From: Colwellia sp. 75C3
Lineage (GTDB): Bacteria > Pseudomonadota > Gammaproteobacteria > Enterobacterales > Alteromonadaceae
Direction of reading: 5' to 3'
Assembly: GCF_002836255.1 (NCBI RefSeq)
Contig: NZ_PJAU01000056.1
Location: forward strand, 1-64,000
DNA length: 64,000 nucleotides
Below, one piece after another: positions 1 through 6,681 of the stretch; position 1 is the stretch's first letter; every line of letters begins with the position of its first letter. The translations under genes were made by a program, and so were the position numbers. The notes under the pieces are model-generated. The model saw nothing but the letters and a program-made list of their open reading frames with translations. It was not told the DNA's origin and ran no database searches.

Positions 1-35
1 TTATGTTTCCTTGTAGAGTTCGGAGTTAAATTCAT

Positions 36-443
36 TTGGCGTGTACTGAAACTTATTCAACCTTGCTAATATTTTCGGAGGATATTACTCCGGATGTAAT
101 CAATAAATCATTAGGCTTCTTTGCTCATGATATTTGGGTAAAAGATCCCGAACATAAATATAAGCATCGCAGAGAACGTAATATTTGGAAATGGACGACT
201 CAGGATTTATGTAAAACCACCGATAATATCGAACATCTAAATCTTATTCTTAAACAACTAGAGGGTAAAGAAAGTATTCTTGAGGCTCTAAGGAATAAAG
301 GTTGTGAAACTAAGATTACAAATTTCTGGGATTCTACTGGACAAGGTGGACCATCCTTAACAGTTGAGTTAATGCGTAGACTTTCAGTATTAGGTTTGGA
401 TATACTTGGGGATATGTATTTCGATGATGAATCGGAAACATAA
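36..443 (+). CDS. DUF4279-like cassette protein
   Basis: A 135-residue soluble protein. The pattern (an early TLLIFSEDITPDVI segment, a WKWTTQDL segment near residue 51, an alternating helix region and a C-terminal LGLDILGDMYFDDE strand) resembles DUF4279 proteins, which are common in integrons and have no established function. No signal peptide or membrane segment is seen. A TTG start at 36 is chosen: an in-frame stop lies at 27-29 and a GGAG motif at 22-25 is suitably placed; ATT at 30 is a less likely alternative. The stop codon touches the first bases of the following attC, the normal compact cassette layout. Family assignment is by pattern recall only. Confidence 0.72.
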   Translation: MACTETYSTLLIFSEDITPDVINKSLGFFAHDIWVKDPEHKYKHRRERNIWKWTTQDLCKTTDNIEHLNLILKQLEGKESILEALRNKGCETKITNFWDSTGQGGPSLTVELMRRLSVLGLDILGDMYFDDESET

Positions 444-533
444 CAAGCTAATTAATAAGGACAAAAAACAGTTGACTGTTTTCGTTCCTCAACATTTTAG
501 TCAATAATTTTTTGCCCATTATTAGGGCGTTAG
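441..533 (+). repeat. attC site 1
   Basis: Begins TAACAAGC, has a left arm ACAGTTGACTG, a right arm TAGTCAATAATT and ends GGGCGTTAG. The two arms are complementary, giving the folded single strand recognised by integron integrases. Its first 60 bases match attC at 3131 at all but one position. Confidence 0.88.
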
Positions 534-551
534 CTGCTTTAGGAAATCGTT

Positions 552-1103
552 GTGATATTCTCCAAAATAACATCCGCAAAAGTAATTAGAGATAATATTG
601 CTGATGCACCTAAATCAGGAGGTGTTTACAAGCACTTTATCAATAAGGAAGGTTTAAAATACCTAAGCGGTGTTGACCCTACAGAGCAAGAAACAGCTGA
701 TGATGGAAGTACTGTATACCTCTTATATATTGGGTTAGCCAAGGATATACAATATCGGCTTAAGTGGCATTTAGGGATAGTTAATGTATCTCATTCGTGC
801 ATTGTTCATGGTACCTTATCTACGTTAAGGTTGAGCTATATGTCTAACCATGAAAATATCAACTGTTTATCAGAGCAAGAAAAGCTGAATGAGTTTTTAA
901 ATAAATATGTATACATGAGTTATTATGAAACTCCTGATTTTAAGTCGATTGAAAGTAGCCTCATAAGTAGTCACGACTTACCTTTGAATATAAAAGACAA
1001 TAAGCATTCATTTGTTCAAACAAACAAAGCTAGAAGAAAAGAAATGAAAGCTGCATATAAGCAGCTAACAAGCACTTCAAACGGAACAAAAACAGTTGGT
1101 TAG
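552..1103 (+). CDS. GIY-YIG domain protein (putative nuclease)
   Basis: 183 residues. Visible GIY-YIG elements: SGGVY near residue 22, YIG at 59-61, an arginine at about 69 and a histidine at about 73 in the R-x-x-W-H context, a downstream glutamate in SIESSLI, and a PLN-x-x-x-N segment near residue 144-150. This matches the order of motifs in GIY-YIG catalytic domains that cut DNA or RNA. No separate DNA-binding domain is obvious. The GTG start at 552 follows GGAAA. The last dozen codons lie inside the attC, so the recombination site encodes the tail. The substrate is unknown; it could be a defence or mobile-element enzyme, but that is inference. Confidence 0.78.
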   Translation: MIFSKITSAKVIRDNIADAPKSGGVYKHFINKEGLKYLSGVDPTEQETADDGSTVYLLYIGLAKDIQYRLKWHLGIVNVSHSCIVHGTLSTLRLSYMSNHENINCLSEQEKLNEFLNKYVYMSYYETPDFKSIESSLISSHDLPLNIKDNKHSFVQTNKARRKEMKAAYKQLTSTSNGTKTVG

Positions 1104-1160
1104 GTTCCGCTGCGCTTCACATTTTAACCAACAATTTTTGTCCGCTTAAGTGGGCGTTAT
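1066..1160 (+). repeat. attC site 2
   Basis: Begins TAACAAGCACTTCAAACGG, left arm AACAGTTGGTTA, right arm TAACCAACAATT, ends GGGCGTTAT. The arms are perfectly complementary over the core. The stop codon of the GIY-YIG gene lies inside it. Confidence 0.9.
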
Positions 1161-1187
1161 ATGCCCAAACGGAGTTCGTAGCATACT

Positions 1188-1607
1188 ATGGAGTTAACTA
1201 AACCTTTACCGCCGCAAGATGATGATATCGAAGCTTTAAGGACAGGCCTTACAACATTTAATGAGTCTTTTACTGGAACCGTATTCAGGGAGAAAGTTTC
1301 GTCCTTTATAAAAGATGACTCAGGTAAAATTGTTGGTGGTGTTCTAGGAGAAATAAATTGGAACTGGATGTATATTCAAGGCATCTGGATTGATGAAAGC
1401 ATCCGTAATGATGGTTGGGGACTTAAACTCCTATCTCAAATGGAAGAATATGCTTTATCCAAAACAACCACTAACATTCGGTTAGAAACAACGACGTTTC
1501 AGGCGTTAGGCTTTTATGTAAAAGCTGGTTATTCAGTTTTTGGTGAATTGGCTAATATGCCAGATGGACATACCTGTTACTTTCTACAGAAGCAACTGGG
1601 CATATAA
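1188..1607 (+). CDS. GNAT-family N-acetyltransferase
   Basis: 139 residues with the GNAT layout: a central strand GGVLGEINWNWMYIQGIWIDES (about residues 49-70), then the acetyl-CoA loop area R-N-D-G-W-G-L-K-L-L near 72-81, and a C-terminal ALGFYVKAGYSVFGEL segment typical of motif B. The usual R/Q-x-x-G-x-G/A loop is recognisable as RNDGWG. The acyl acceptor is unknown. The ATG start at 1188 follows a cassette leader of about 27 bp after attC 2 containing GGAG. Family is secure, substrate is not. Confidence 0.86.
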   Translation: MELTKPLPPQDDDIEALRTGLTTFNESFTGTVFREKVSSFIKDDSGKIVGGVLGEINWNWMYIQGIWIDESIRNDGWGLKLLSQMEEYALSKTTTNIRLETTTFQALGFYVKAGYSVFGELANMPDGHTCYFLQKQLGI

Positions 1608-1698
1608 CAAGCGTTTCAATCAGGACAAATAACAGTTGGTTTTGCTCCTGCGTCGCTTATTTTAACCAACTAATATTTGCCCATTATTTGGGCGTTAT
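1605..1698 (+). repeat. attC site 3
   Basis: Begins TAACAAGCG, left arm ACAGTTGGTT, right arm AACCAACTAA, ends GGGCGTTAT. Its middle part is almost the same as attC at 4535. Confidence 0.9.
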
Positions 1699-1718
1699 GT
1701 GTTTAGAAGAGTTAGTCG

Positions 1719-2186
1719 ATGTATCGAGATTTATTAAAAACAATAGTCCTATTATTTTTTCTTTCAGGCTGCGCTGAAAGAGTCATCGATATTAGTGATA
1801 AAGAAGGGAAAATTGTAGGTGGTTGTAATGCTGGTTTTGATTGGCATTTCTATGGCCTAGAAGATTCTATTGATTATGTGTTATATGAATGCGCAAAAGA
1901 TTCAATTGCTAAAGGTTACACAATATCAGATGAAAGATTGCTCACTATTGACTTTACACTACCAGCTCCTCCAAAAGGTCAGTCGTGGAATAAAAAGTTA
2001 GCGATGAGCCAATTTCATAGCGGTAAAATTACGGAAAGAAAACTAGGTTATATTCTTGCGGCAACAGAATTTCAATACATCAGAGTTATATGGGCAGCTG
2101 AAGGTGACTTGGCTAATGGAAAGATAACCGAAGCTGAGTTTAATGAAATTGACAAAACTGCCAAACTAAAATGGCTTGGTGAATAA
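1719..2186 (+). CDS. Cassette lipoprotein of unknown function
   Basis: 155 residues. A short basic N terminus and hydrophobic core are followed by a lipobox LSGC with the acylated cysteine at residue 18, so it should be an exported lipoprotein. The rest is soluble, with no recognised domain; the C-terminal half is helical and lysine/glutamate rich. ATG start at 1719. The protein family is not recognised. Confidence 0.8.
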   Translation: MYRDLLKTIVLLFFLSGCAERVIDISDKEGKIVGGCNAGFDWHFYGLEDSIDYVLYECAKDSIAKGYTISDERLLTIDFTLPAPPKGQSWNKKLAMSQFHSGKITERKLGYILAATEFQYIRVIWAAEGDLANGKITEAEFNEIDKTAKLKWLGE

Positions 2187-2191
2187 AACAC

Positions 2192-2284
2192 TATAAGTTA
2201 CTCAAACGGACGCGAAACAGCTTGCTAGCGCTCGTTTCTCGCACATTTTAGCAAACTATTTCGCGCCGCTTAGTAAGGCGTTAG
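2192..2284 (+). repeat. attC site 4 (variant left end)
   Basis: The left box is degenerate (TATAAGT), followed by CTCAAACGGACGCG, a left arm AACAGCTTGCTAGC, a right arm TTAGCAAACTATTT and a right end AGGCGTTAG. The arms still pair. Confidence 0.8.
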
Positions 2285-2291
2285 GTGTTTC

Positions 2292-2546
2292 GTGAGTGTA
2301 TCGATAAATCATTGTCCAATCTGCGGTTTTAAAGCTGATGAAAGTTATACATCGGTTTTAGAATTACGCTGTTCATATGATATTTGTGATTGTTGTGGCT
2401 GTGAGTATGGACATGATGATGATCTTAAGTTTTATGCTGATTGGGTAAAAGACGGATGCGTTTGGTTTGAGGCTAAAGCACAACCACAAGGTTGGACATT
2501 AGACGATCAAGTTAGAAACCAAATAAGACCTTGGCCACCTAAATAA
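2292..2546 (+). CDS. Small cysteine-rich (CPCC-like) putative zinc-binding protein
   Basis: 84 residues with CPIC near the N terminus (residues 8-11) and a second CDCCGC cluster near 33-38, followed by YGHDDD and a W-rich tail. Two cysteine pairs of this spacing suggest a small metal-binding ribbon; the YGxDD and WV-x-x-G features resemble the CPCC-type cysteine-rich family. No enzymatic motif is seen. The GTG start at 2292 lies eight bases after the attC end with only a weak upstream AGG. Function unknown. Confidence 0.7.
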   Translation: MSVSINHCPICGFKADESYTSVLELRCSYDICDCCGCEYGHDDDLKFYADWVKDGCVWFEAKAQPQGWTLDDQVRNQIRPWPPK

Positions 2547-2551
2547 ACACC

Positions 2552-2736
2552 TAACAAGGGTTTTCAAGTCGGACAAATTACAGTTGAATTTTTGTTCGTG
2601 CCTCACTTATTTTAGCCAACAGAAGCATGTTCCACCTAATATAATAGTAAGTTACTTTAGTCAATTAGGTGGCTTGGTCGAACTATAAGCAATTCAACGT
2701 GACACGCAACAGTTGGCCCGTTAATGTGGGCGTTAT
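2552..2736 (+). repeat. Composite, rearranged attC site 5
   Basis: A left attC half runs from TAACAAGG at 2552 to TTTTAGCCAAC ending at 2620 and stops abruptly. Unrelated sequence with a hairpin follows, then a second left-half fragment (AAGCAATTCAACGTGACACGC) and CAGTTGGC at about 2709-2717 joined directly to CCGTTAATGTGGGCGTTAT. The site reads as two attC sites fused by deletion. Confidence 0.65.
2632..2672. repeat. Nested inverted repeat inside composite attC 5
   Basis: CCACCTAAT at 2632-2640 pairs perfectly with ATTAGGTGG at 2664-2672; between them AGTAA-G-TTACT forms a second small palindrome. It is not part of the normal attC fold and no T tract follows, so a terminator role is doubtful. 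Confidence 0.6.
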
Positions 2737-2780
2737 ATCGCTTTTCAGAAAGTTGCACTCACTTAGGCATAAATTGAACA

Positions 2781-3119
2781 ATGGAATGTAATCACATGGA
2801 TAACGATCAGAAGCTATCAAAACTATTTAAAATTTTCTTTCCATCACTATTTATAATCAGCGTTATCTTTTATCAATGTTATCGTTACAGTATTGATACT
2901 ATCGAAATATATGTCGTCTCAAAAGATTCTGAGTGGGTTGAGCATTGCACTGAACATGGGTGTGTAGAAGCTCTTATGTTCACAATAAAAAGCAAAGATG
3001 AATCTTTTACAACGAGTGAAGGTATCTTTAATCAATTAGAACCTAAAAATAGTTACTTAGTGGGTTCTAAGGGTTGGAGTTCATTCGGAACAAATCGTAA
3101 GCTAACCCAAGTGTATTAG
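2781..3119 (+). CDS. Single-pass membrane-anchored cassette protein, unknown
   Basis: 112 residues with one hydrophobic segment near residues 17-33 (FKIFFPSLFIISVIFYQCY) and a polar C-terminal domain predicted outside the membrane. The domain contains two cysteines (HCTEHGC) that could form a disulfide. An alternative start is the second ATG at 2796, which removes five residues; the first has no clear ribosome binding site. Family not recognised. Confidence 0.7.
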   Translation: MECNHMDNDQKLSKLFKIFFPSLFIISVIFYQCYRYSIDTIEIYVVSKDSEWVEHCTEHGCVEALMFTIKSKDESFTTSEGIFNQLEPKNSYLVGSKGWSSFGTNRKLTQVY

Positions 3120-3130
3120 CTAAAGCGTTA

Positions 3131-3223
3131 TAACAAGCTAATTAATAAGGACAAAAAACAGTTGGCTGTTTTCGTTCCTCAACATTTTAGCAAACAATTT
3201 CCAGCCCCTTATTGGGGCGTTAT
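3131..3223 (+). repeat. attC site 6
   Basis: Begins TAACAAGC, left arm ACAGTTGGCTG, right half TTAGCAAACAATTTCC, ends GGGGCGTTAT. The left 60 bases match attC site 1 with one difference, pointing to a recent copy. Confidence 0.9.
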
Positions 3224-3390
3224 ATTTTTTGGTCGCGTCAGGTATATCTTACACACTTTCACATTTCCCCAACATTAATCGAACATTTTAAAATTTCAAC
3301 TCTAGTTATTATGCTCTAAGTTACTTAGCCAACAATTTTTAGCCGCTTAACAGGGGTGTTATATTTTTTAATCACAAAAAGGAAGGTAGA
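3224..3390 (+). other. Cassette remnant without a gene, with half attC
   Basis: No open reading frame of useful size exists on either strand between attC 6 and the next gene. From 3321 to 3362 only the right half of an attC is present (CTTAGCCAACAATTT ... GGGGTGTTAT), without its left half. The 95 bp before it is AT rich. This is a gene-less cassette or the residue of a deletion. A promoter role is possible but no convincing -35/-10 pair was found. Confidence 0.6.
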
Positions 3391-3966
3391 ATGCATAAAA
3401 TAATAAAAATAATGATGACAGGGATTGTTGCTATATATATTTCAGGTTGTTCTTCCAATACCTCAAAATATGGCGCATCATTTGAAAATATAGAAACACT
3501 TAAAAATTATAATGGTGTACAAGTTGCTGTTAAGCCATTTACATCAGTAAAGTCCGGACGAAGTGGAATAACTTGTAGAGGAGTAGGTTCAGTTGTAACT
3601 CCTAATAAAGAGTCTTTTGAAAGTTATATTCATAATGCATTCGTTTCAGAGCTAAAGGTTGCAGGAATATATAAAGAGCAATCTGAGATTACTTTAAATG
3701 CTCACTTTACCGAGATAGACTTCAATTCAAATGTTGGTAATGGAAAATGGATTTTTGAACTTACGGCATCATCAAATAATGATAAAACCCTACAAATATC
3801 GACCAGACATGAGTTTTCAACCAACTGGGTTGGCTCTACCGCCTGTCAGCAAATTGCTCAAGAATTTTCACCTGCTGTCCAGTTTTTAATTCGCGATTTA
3901 ATTACAAACCCTAAATTTAAAGAGTTAATTTCTCCTGTAAAAACAGAGTTGGTCACAAAAATATAA
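3391..3966 (+). CDS. Cassette lipoprotein of unknown function
   Basis: 191 residues. The N terminus has lysines, a hydrophobic core and lipobox ISGC with the modified cysteine at residue 20, so export and lipidation are expected. The mature part contains YNGVQVAVKPF and a later Q-x-FIRDL-like helix, giving a fold reminiscent of small periplasmic lipoproteins that begin with an LPP20-like or YajG-like strand; this is weak. The ATG at 3391 is well placed after AAAGGAAGG. The stop codon overlaps the next attC. Confidence 0.8.
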   Translation: MHKIIKIMMTGIVAIYISGCSSNTSKYGASFENIETLKNYNGVQVAVKPFTSVKSGRSGITCRGVGSVVTPNKESFESYIHNAFVSELKVAGIYKEQSEITLNAHFTEIDFNSNVGNGKWIFELTASSNNDKTLQISTRHEFSTNWVGSTACQQIAQEFSPAVQFLIRDLITNPKFKELISPVKTELVTKI

Positions 3967-4052
3967 CAAGCAAATTAACAGGACTAAAAACAGCAGGCTG
4001 TTCGCTTCGCTCCATTTTAGCCTACTATTTTAGCCCCTTATTTGGGCGTTAT
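3964..4052 (+). repeat. attC site 7
   Basis: Begins TAACAAGC, left arm ACAGCAGGCTG, right arm AGCCTACTATT, ends GGGCGTTATG. The arms carry matched changes relative to other sites (CAGGCTG with AGCCTA), so base pairing is kept. Confidence 0.88.
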
Positions 4053-4070
4053 GTGCAAAAGGAAAGTTGC

Positions 4071-4526
4071 GTGGATATAGCCAATGCCAAGTTACTATTT
4101 ATAGTTTTATTTGTTATCACAATTATATGTTGCTTGGTTTACTTAGTAGATTCTTCATTAAAAGGTACCAGTATCAAGAAACGACTACCTTTTAATACAA
4201 ATATTAATAGTGCTCGCTTTAAGAGAATTTTATTAATACATCTCAGCATTGTATTTTTAGTTTCATGTGTCGCGTTACTGTTTATGCTTCCCGCTTTATT
4301 ATTCGCTTATGCAGAAATACCTCAATGGTTAGAAGTATTCTTGATTTTTTTAAGTCCACTATATTCCACCTTAATGTGGCTGTTTCCTGAACAAATAAAT
4401 ATATTGGCAGGTATTTTTGCATTCAATTTATTAGACAGTGTTTTTACCGCATATATTATAGAATTAGTTATATCAAACACTTTACCGCTTAAAAATAAAG
4501 GTGATAATGGTAGCTTTAGTGCCTGA
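4071..4526 (+). CDS. Multi-pass membrane protein, unknown cassette
   Basis: About 151 residues with four probable membrane segments: one at the N terminus (LLFIVLFVITIICCLVYLV), two in the middle (LLIHLSIVFLVSCVALLFML and FLIFLSPLYSTLMWLF) and one near the C terminus. The GTG at 4071 is preferred: AAGGAAAG lies at 4059-4066, while the upstream in-frame GTG at 4053 sits at the attC end without a ribosome binding site. Family not recognised. Confidence 0.7.
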   Translation: MDIANAKLLFIVLFVITIICCLVYLVDSSLKGTSIKKRLPFNTNINSARFKRILLIHLSIVFLVSCVALLFMLPALLFAYAEIPQWLEVFLIFLSPLYSTLMWLFPEQINILAGIFAFNLLDSVFTAYIIELVISNTLPLKNKGDNGSFSA

Positions 4527-4534
4527 TTTGCACA

Positions 4535-4623
4535 TAACAATCAATCAGGACAAATAACAGTTGGTTTTGCTCCTGCGTCGCTTATTTTAACCAACAATTA
4601 TTTGCCTCTTAGTGAGGCGTTAT
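4535..4623 (+). repeat. attC site 8
   Basis: Begins TAACAATCAATCAGG, left arm ACAGTTGGTT, right arm AACCAACAATT, ends GAGGCGTTATG. It shares the loop segment TTTTGCTCCTGCGTCGCTTA with attC at 1605. Confidence 0.9.
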
Positions 4624-4660
4624 GTATTTTACCACTTTAGGTGTTTAAAAGGATTTATGG

Positions 4661-4897
4661 ATGTTCAAATTAATAGTTATTATTGTTTATTCTCTAGTAT
4701 TAGGCGGGTGTGCGTCGAGTTCTGATCTCTCAGAAATGTCTAAGAATAATGCTAAAGCTGGTCGTTACTATGAATCAATAGGACAGCCTCAAGCTGCGCA
4801 GAGAGAATATAAGGCAGCAGCTAAACATCAGAAACAATCTGAAGAAGGTGAAACCATTCTATTAGATATTTTATGGTCATTGCTTACGGGAAAATAA
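4661..4897 (+). CDS. Small lipoprotein with a helical repeat
   Basis: 78 residues with a signal sequence ending in lipobox LGGC (cysteine at residue 17). The mature part AKAGRYYESIGQPQAAQREYKAAAKHQ looks like a single tetratricopeptide-type helix pair. ATG at 4661, with AAAAGGA upstream at about 4647-4653. Probably an envelope-anchored adaptor; no partner is suggested by the context. Confidence 0.78.
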   Translation: MFKLIVIIVYSLVLGGCASSSDLSEMSKNNAKAGRYYESIGQPQAAQREYKAAAKHQKQSEEGETILLDILWSLLTGK

Positions 4898-4902
4898 ATA
4901 CA

Positions 4903-4994
4903 TAACAAGTAATCAACGTGACACGCAACAGTTGGCTGCGCTCATGTTTCGCTATCATAGCCAACTATTACTTAGCCTGTTATTTGGGCGTTAT
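4903..4994 (+). repeat. attC site 9
   Basis: Begins TAACAAGTAATCAACGTGAC, left arm AACAGTTGGCTG, right arm ATAGCCAACTATT, ends GGGCGTTATG. Confidence 0.9.
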
Positions 4995-5013
4995 GTCTCT
5001 CGGAGATTCTGTC

Positions 5014-5499
5014 ATGTCAATTAGTCCAATTAATGAAAACTCTTGGGATGGCATCGTAAAAATTCAGGAAGAGGCCTATACCGATATAGCTCCTGAAGAT
5101 GTAAAAGTTCTAAAAAGTAAATGGTATTCATCGCCACAAACCTGTGCCGTATTTACAGACCACAAAGGCAAAGTATTAGCTTACTTATTAGCACACCCAT
5201 GGGCGAGTGAAATCCCACCAAAGTTAAATGAAAAAATCCCTGTAATTAACAGCCCAATTTTATTTATTCATGATCTAGCATTAGCTATTGAAGGAAGAGG
5301 AAAAAACATAGGTAAAGAATTAGTGCAAAACCTAATTCATAATGCCAAAGCTAAAAGTTATGTAAAAATTTTATTAGTAGCTGTTCAAAACTCTACTGGA
5401 TTTTGGGCTAAGTTTGGTTTTATAAATATACCTAGTGAAGAAATTTGCTCAAATTATGGTGAAAACTCACAATTAATGGTGTTAGAGTTAGAGACATAA
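5014..5499 (+). CDS. GNAT-family N-acetyltransferase
   Basis: About 161 residues. GNAT features: a strand pair CAVFTDHKGKVLAYLLAHPW, a loop IEGRGKNIGKELVQNL holding the acetyl-CoA-binding R/G-x-x-I-G-K, and a C-terminal NSTGFWAKFGF. ATG 5014 is chosen because CGGAG at 5001-5005 is eight bases upstream. The longer frame opens inside attC 9 and is unlikely to be translated. The acceptor is unknown. The following attC is truncated, so this gene is effectively fused with the DUF805 gene in one unit. Confidence 0.85.
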   Translation: MSISPINENSWDGIVKIQEEAYTDIAPEDVKVLKSKWYSSPQTCAVFTDHKGKVLAYLLAHPWASEIPPKLNEKIPVINSPILFIHDLALAIEGRGKNIGKELVQNLIHNAKAKSYVKILLVAVQNSTGFWAKFGFINIPSEEICSNYGENSQLMVLELET

Positions 5500-5512
5500 C
5501 AAGCCAATAAGG
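5497..5512 (+). repeat. Truncated attC (left box only)
   Basis: Only TAACAAGCCAATAAGG is left after the GNAT stop; no right half exists before the next gene's ribosome binding site at about 5537. A deletion has joined two cassettes. Confidence 0.6.
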
Positions 5513-5549
5513 TTTTAAAAAGTTTATCAACAACAAGGAGAGTCCAACG

Positions 5550-5888
5550 ATGGATTATTTTATAGGCGCACTGAAAAAATATGCTGACTTTACTGGTCGA
5601 GCACGTAGGAAAGAGTACTGGATGTTCATGCTTATTTACCTGATTATCCAAGTCGTTTTATCAGTACTTGGTTTGAATCTGGTTCTTATGGTATTGGGTC
5701 TTGGGCTTCTAGTTCCAAGCCTTAGTATTGGAGCTAGAAGGTTGCATGATACAGGCCGCTCTGGATGGTGGCAGTTAATTTATTTAGTTCCACTTATCGG
5801 AATAATAGTCATGATTGTCTTTTTAGCTCAAGATAGCCATGATGAAAATGACTATGGCGTTAATCCTAAAGCTGGTGTTCCCGCATAA
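5550..5888 (+). CDS. DUF805 family membrane protein
   Basis: 112 residues matching the DUF805 pattern: an N-terminal ALKKYADFTGRARRKEYWMF, two or three membrane helices, the signature RRLHDTGRSGWW near residues 64-75, another helix and a tail ending NDYGVNP. DUF805 proteins are common small inner-membrane proteins of unknown function. ATG at 5550 with AAGGAGAG upstream. It shares a transposable unit with the preceding GNAT gene because the attC between them is deleted. Confidence 0.92.
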   Translation: MDYFIGALKKYADFTGRARRKEYWMFMLIYLIIQVVLSVLGLNLVLMVLGLGLLVPSLSIGARRLHDTGRSGWWQLIYLVPLIGIIVMIVFLAQDSHDENDYGVNPKAGVPA

Positions 5889-5892
5889 AATC

Positions 5893-5994
5893 TAACAAAG
5901 CACTCAAACGGGGGAAGATCACAAAAAACAGTTGGCTGTTTCACTCCGTTCACAATTTTAGCCAACAATTAAAAGCCTCTTAATGGGGTGTTAT
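5893..5994 (+). repeat. attC site 10
   Basis: Begins TAACAAAGCACTCAAACGGG, left arm AACAGTTGGCTG, right arm TAGCCAACAATT, ends GGGGTGTTAT (GT for GC in the right box). Slightly longer than its neighbours because of a GGGGAAGATC insertion on the left side. Confidence 0.87.
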
Positions 5995-6023
5995 GTATAA
6001 AACTTAAAGCGTAAGGAGTACGT

Positions 6024-6488
6024 TTGAATATCATCTATAAATCATCATTATTTTCTATTGTCTTAGCTCTTTCACCTCAGTCATTAGCTGACAATAATTA
6101 TACTTTGGGTCTTGGCGTTGGAACTATGTATGGTGGACTCGGCATGAATGCAGGAGTTCAGTCTGACGTTGACATAAAGTATGTTTCGGCTGGAATTTTG
6201 CAATTAAGCGGCAACAGTACCACCTACGGTTTGGGTCTTGGGTGGATAACTACAGACATGTTTGATTTTCAAAGTAAAAAACATGGTATAAACATATACG
6301 TTGGAGCAGTTGGCACTGAAAACTCTTTCGATGGCTACGATCCAATTTACGGTGGCGGATTAGGTTACTCTTACTTTTTTAGTGGTATTGACCAGTCGGG
6401 TTTCAATATTGGTTTTACTCTCCTAGCGGGAAAGGGAAGCAAAGAAAGTGACACAGGCGCTTTTATTCAGGCTGGTTATCAATTTTAA
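6024..6488 (+). CDS. Secreted outer-membrane-beta-barrel-like protein
   Basis: 154 residues. An N-terminal signal peptide (hydrophobic SSLFSIVLALSPQSLAD, cleavage likely after SLA at residue 22) precedes glycine-rich alternating strands such as YTLGLGVGTMYGGLG and ending in AFIQAGYQF, the terminal phenylalanine expected of an outer-membrane barrel. Eight short strands would fit. TTG start at 6024 with AAGGAG at 6013-6018. The family is not recognised beyond this fold guess. Confidence 0.72.
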   Translation: MNIIYKSSLFSIVLALSPQSLADNNYTLGLGVGTMYGGLGMNAGVQSDVDIKYVSAGILQLSGNSTTYGLGLGWITTDMFDFQSKKHGINIYVGAVGTENSFDGYDPIYGGGLGYSYFFSGIDQSGFNIGFTLLAGKGSKESDTGAFIQAGYQF

Positions 6489-6490
6489 AC

Positions 6491-6598
6491 ATAATAAGGT
6501 GCTTAAACGGAAAATGTGTCCGTTTTATCGGGGGTAGATCAGTTTGCTGGCGCTGCGCATTTTAGCCAACGGCATTTGTCCGCTTAGCTTGGCGTTAA
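6491..6598 (+). repeat. attC site 11 (extended)
   Basis: Begins ATAATAAGGTGCTTAAACGG (degenerate left box), carries an insert with GTCCGTTTTATCGGGGG, then CAGTTTGCTGGC, right part TTTTAGCCAACGG and right end TTGGCGTTAAAT. Longer than average. Confidence 0.75.
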
Positions 6599-6681
6599 AT
6601 GCCTACGCTTATTCAGCATTTAAACCTTTTAGCCACTTATAGCGTCTAAGTAGTGATTTTAATTATTTACAAAGGAAAACA

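Noticed and set aside
4918-5013. Longer N terminus of the GNAT gene starting in the attC
   Set aside because: The added 32 residues come from the attC sequence; a good ribosome binding site supports ATG 5014.
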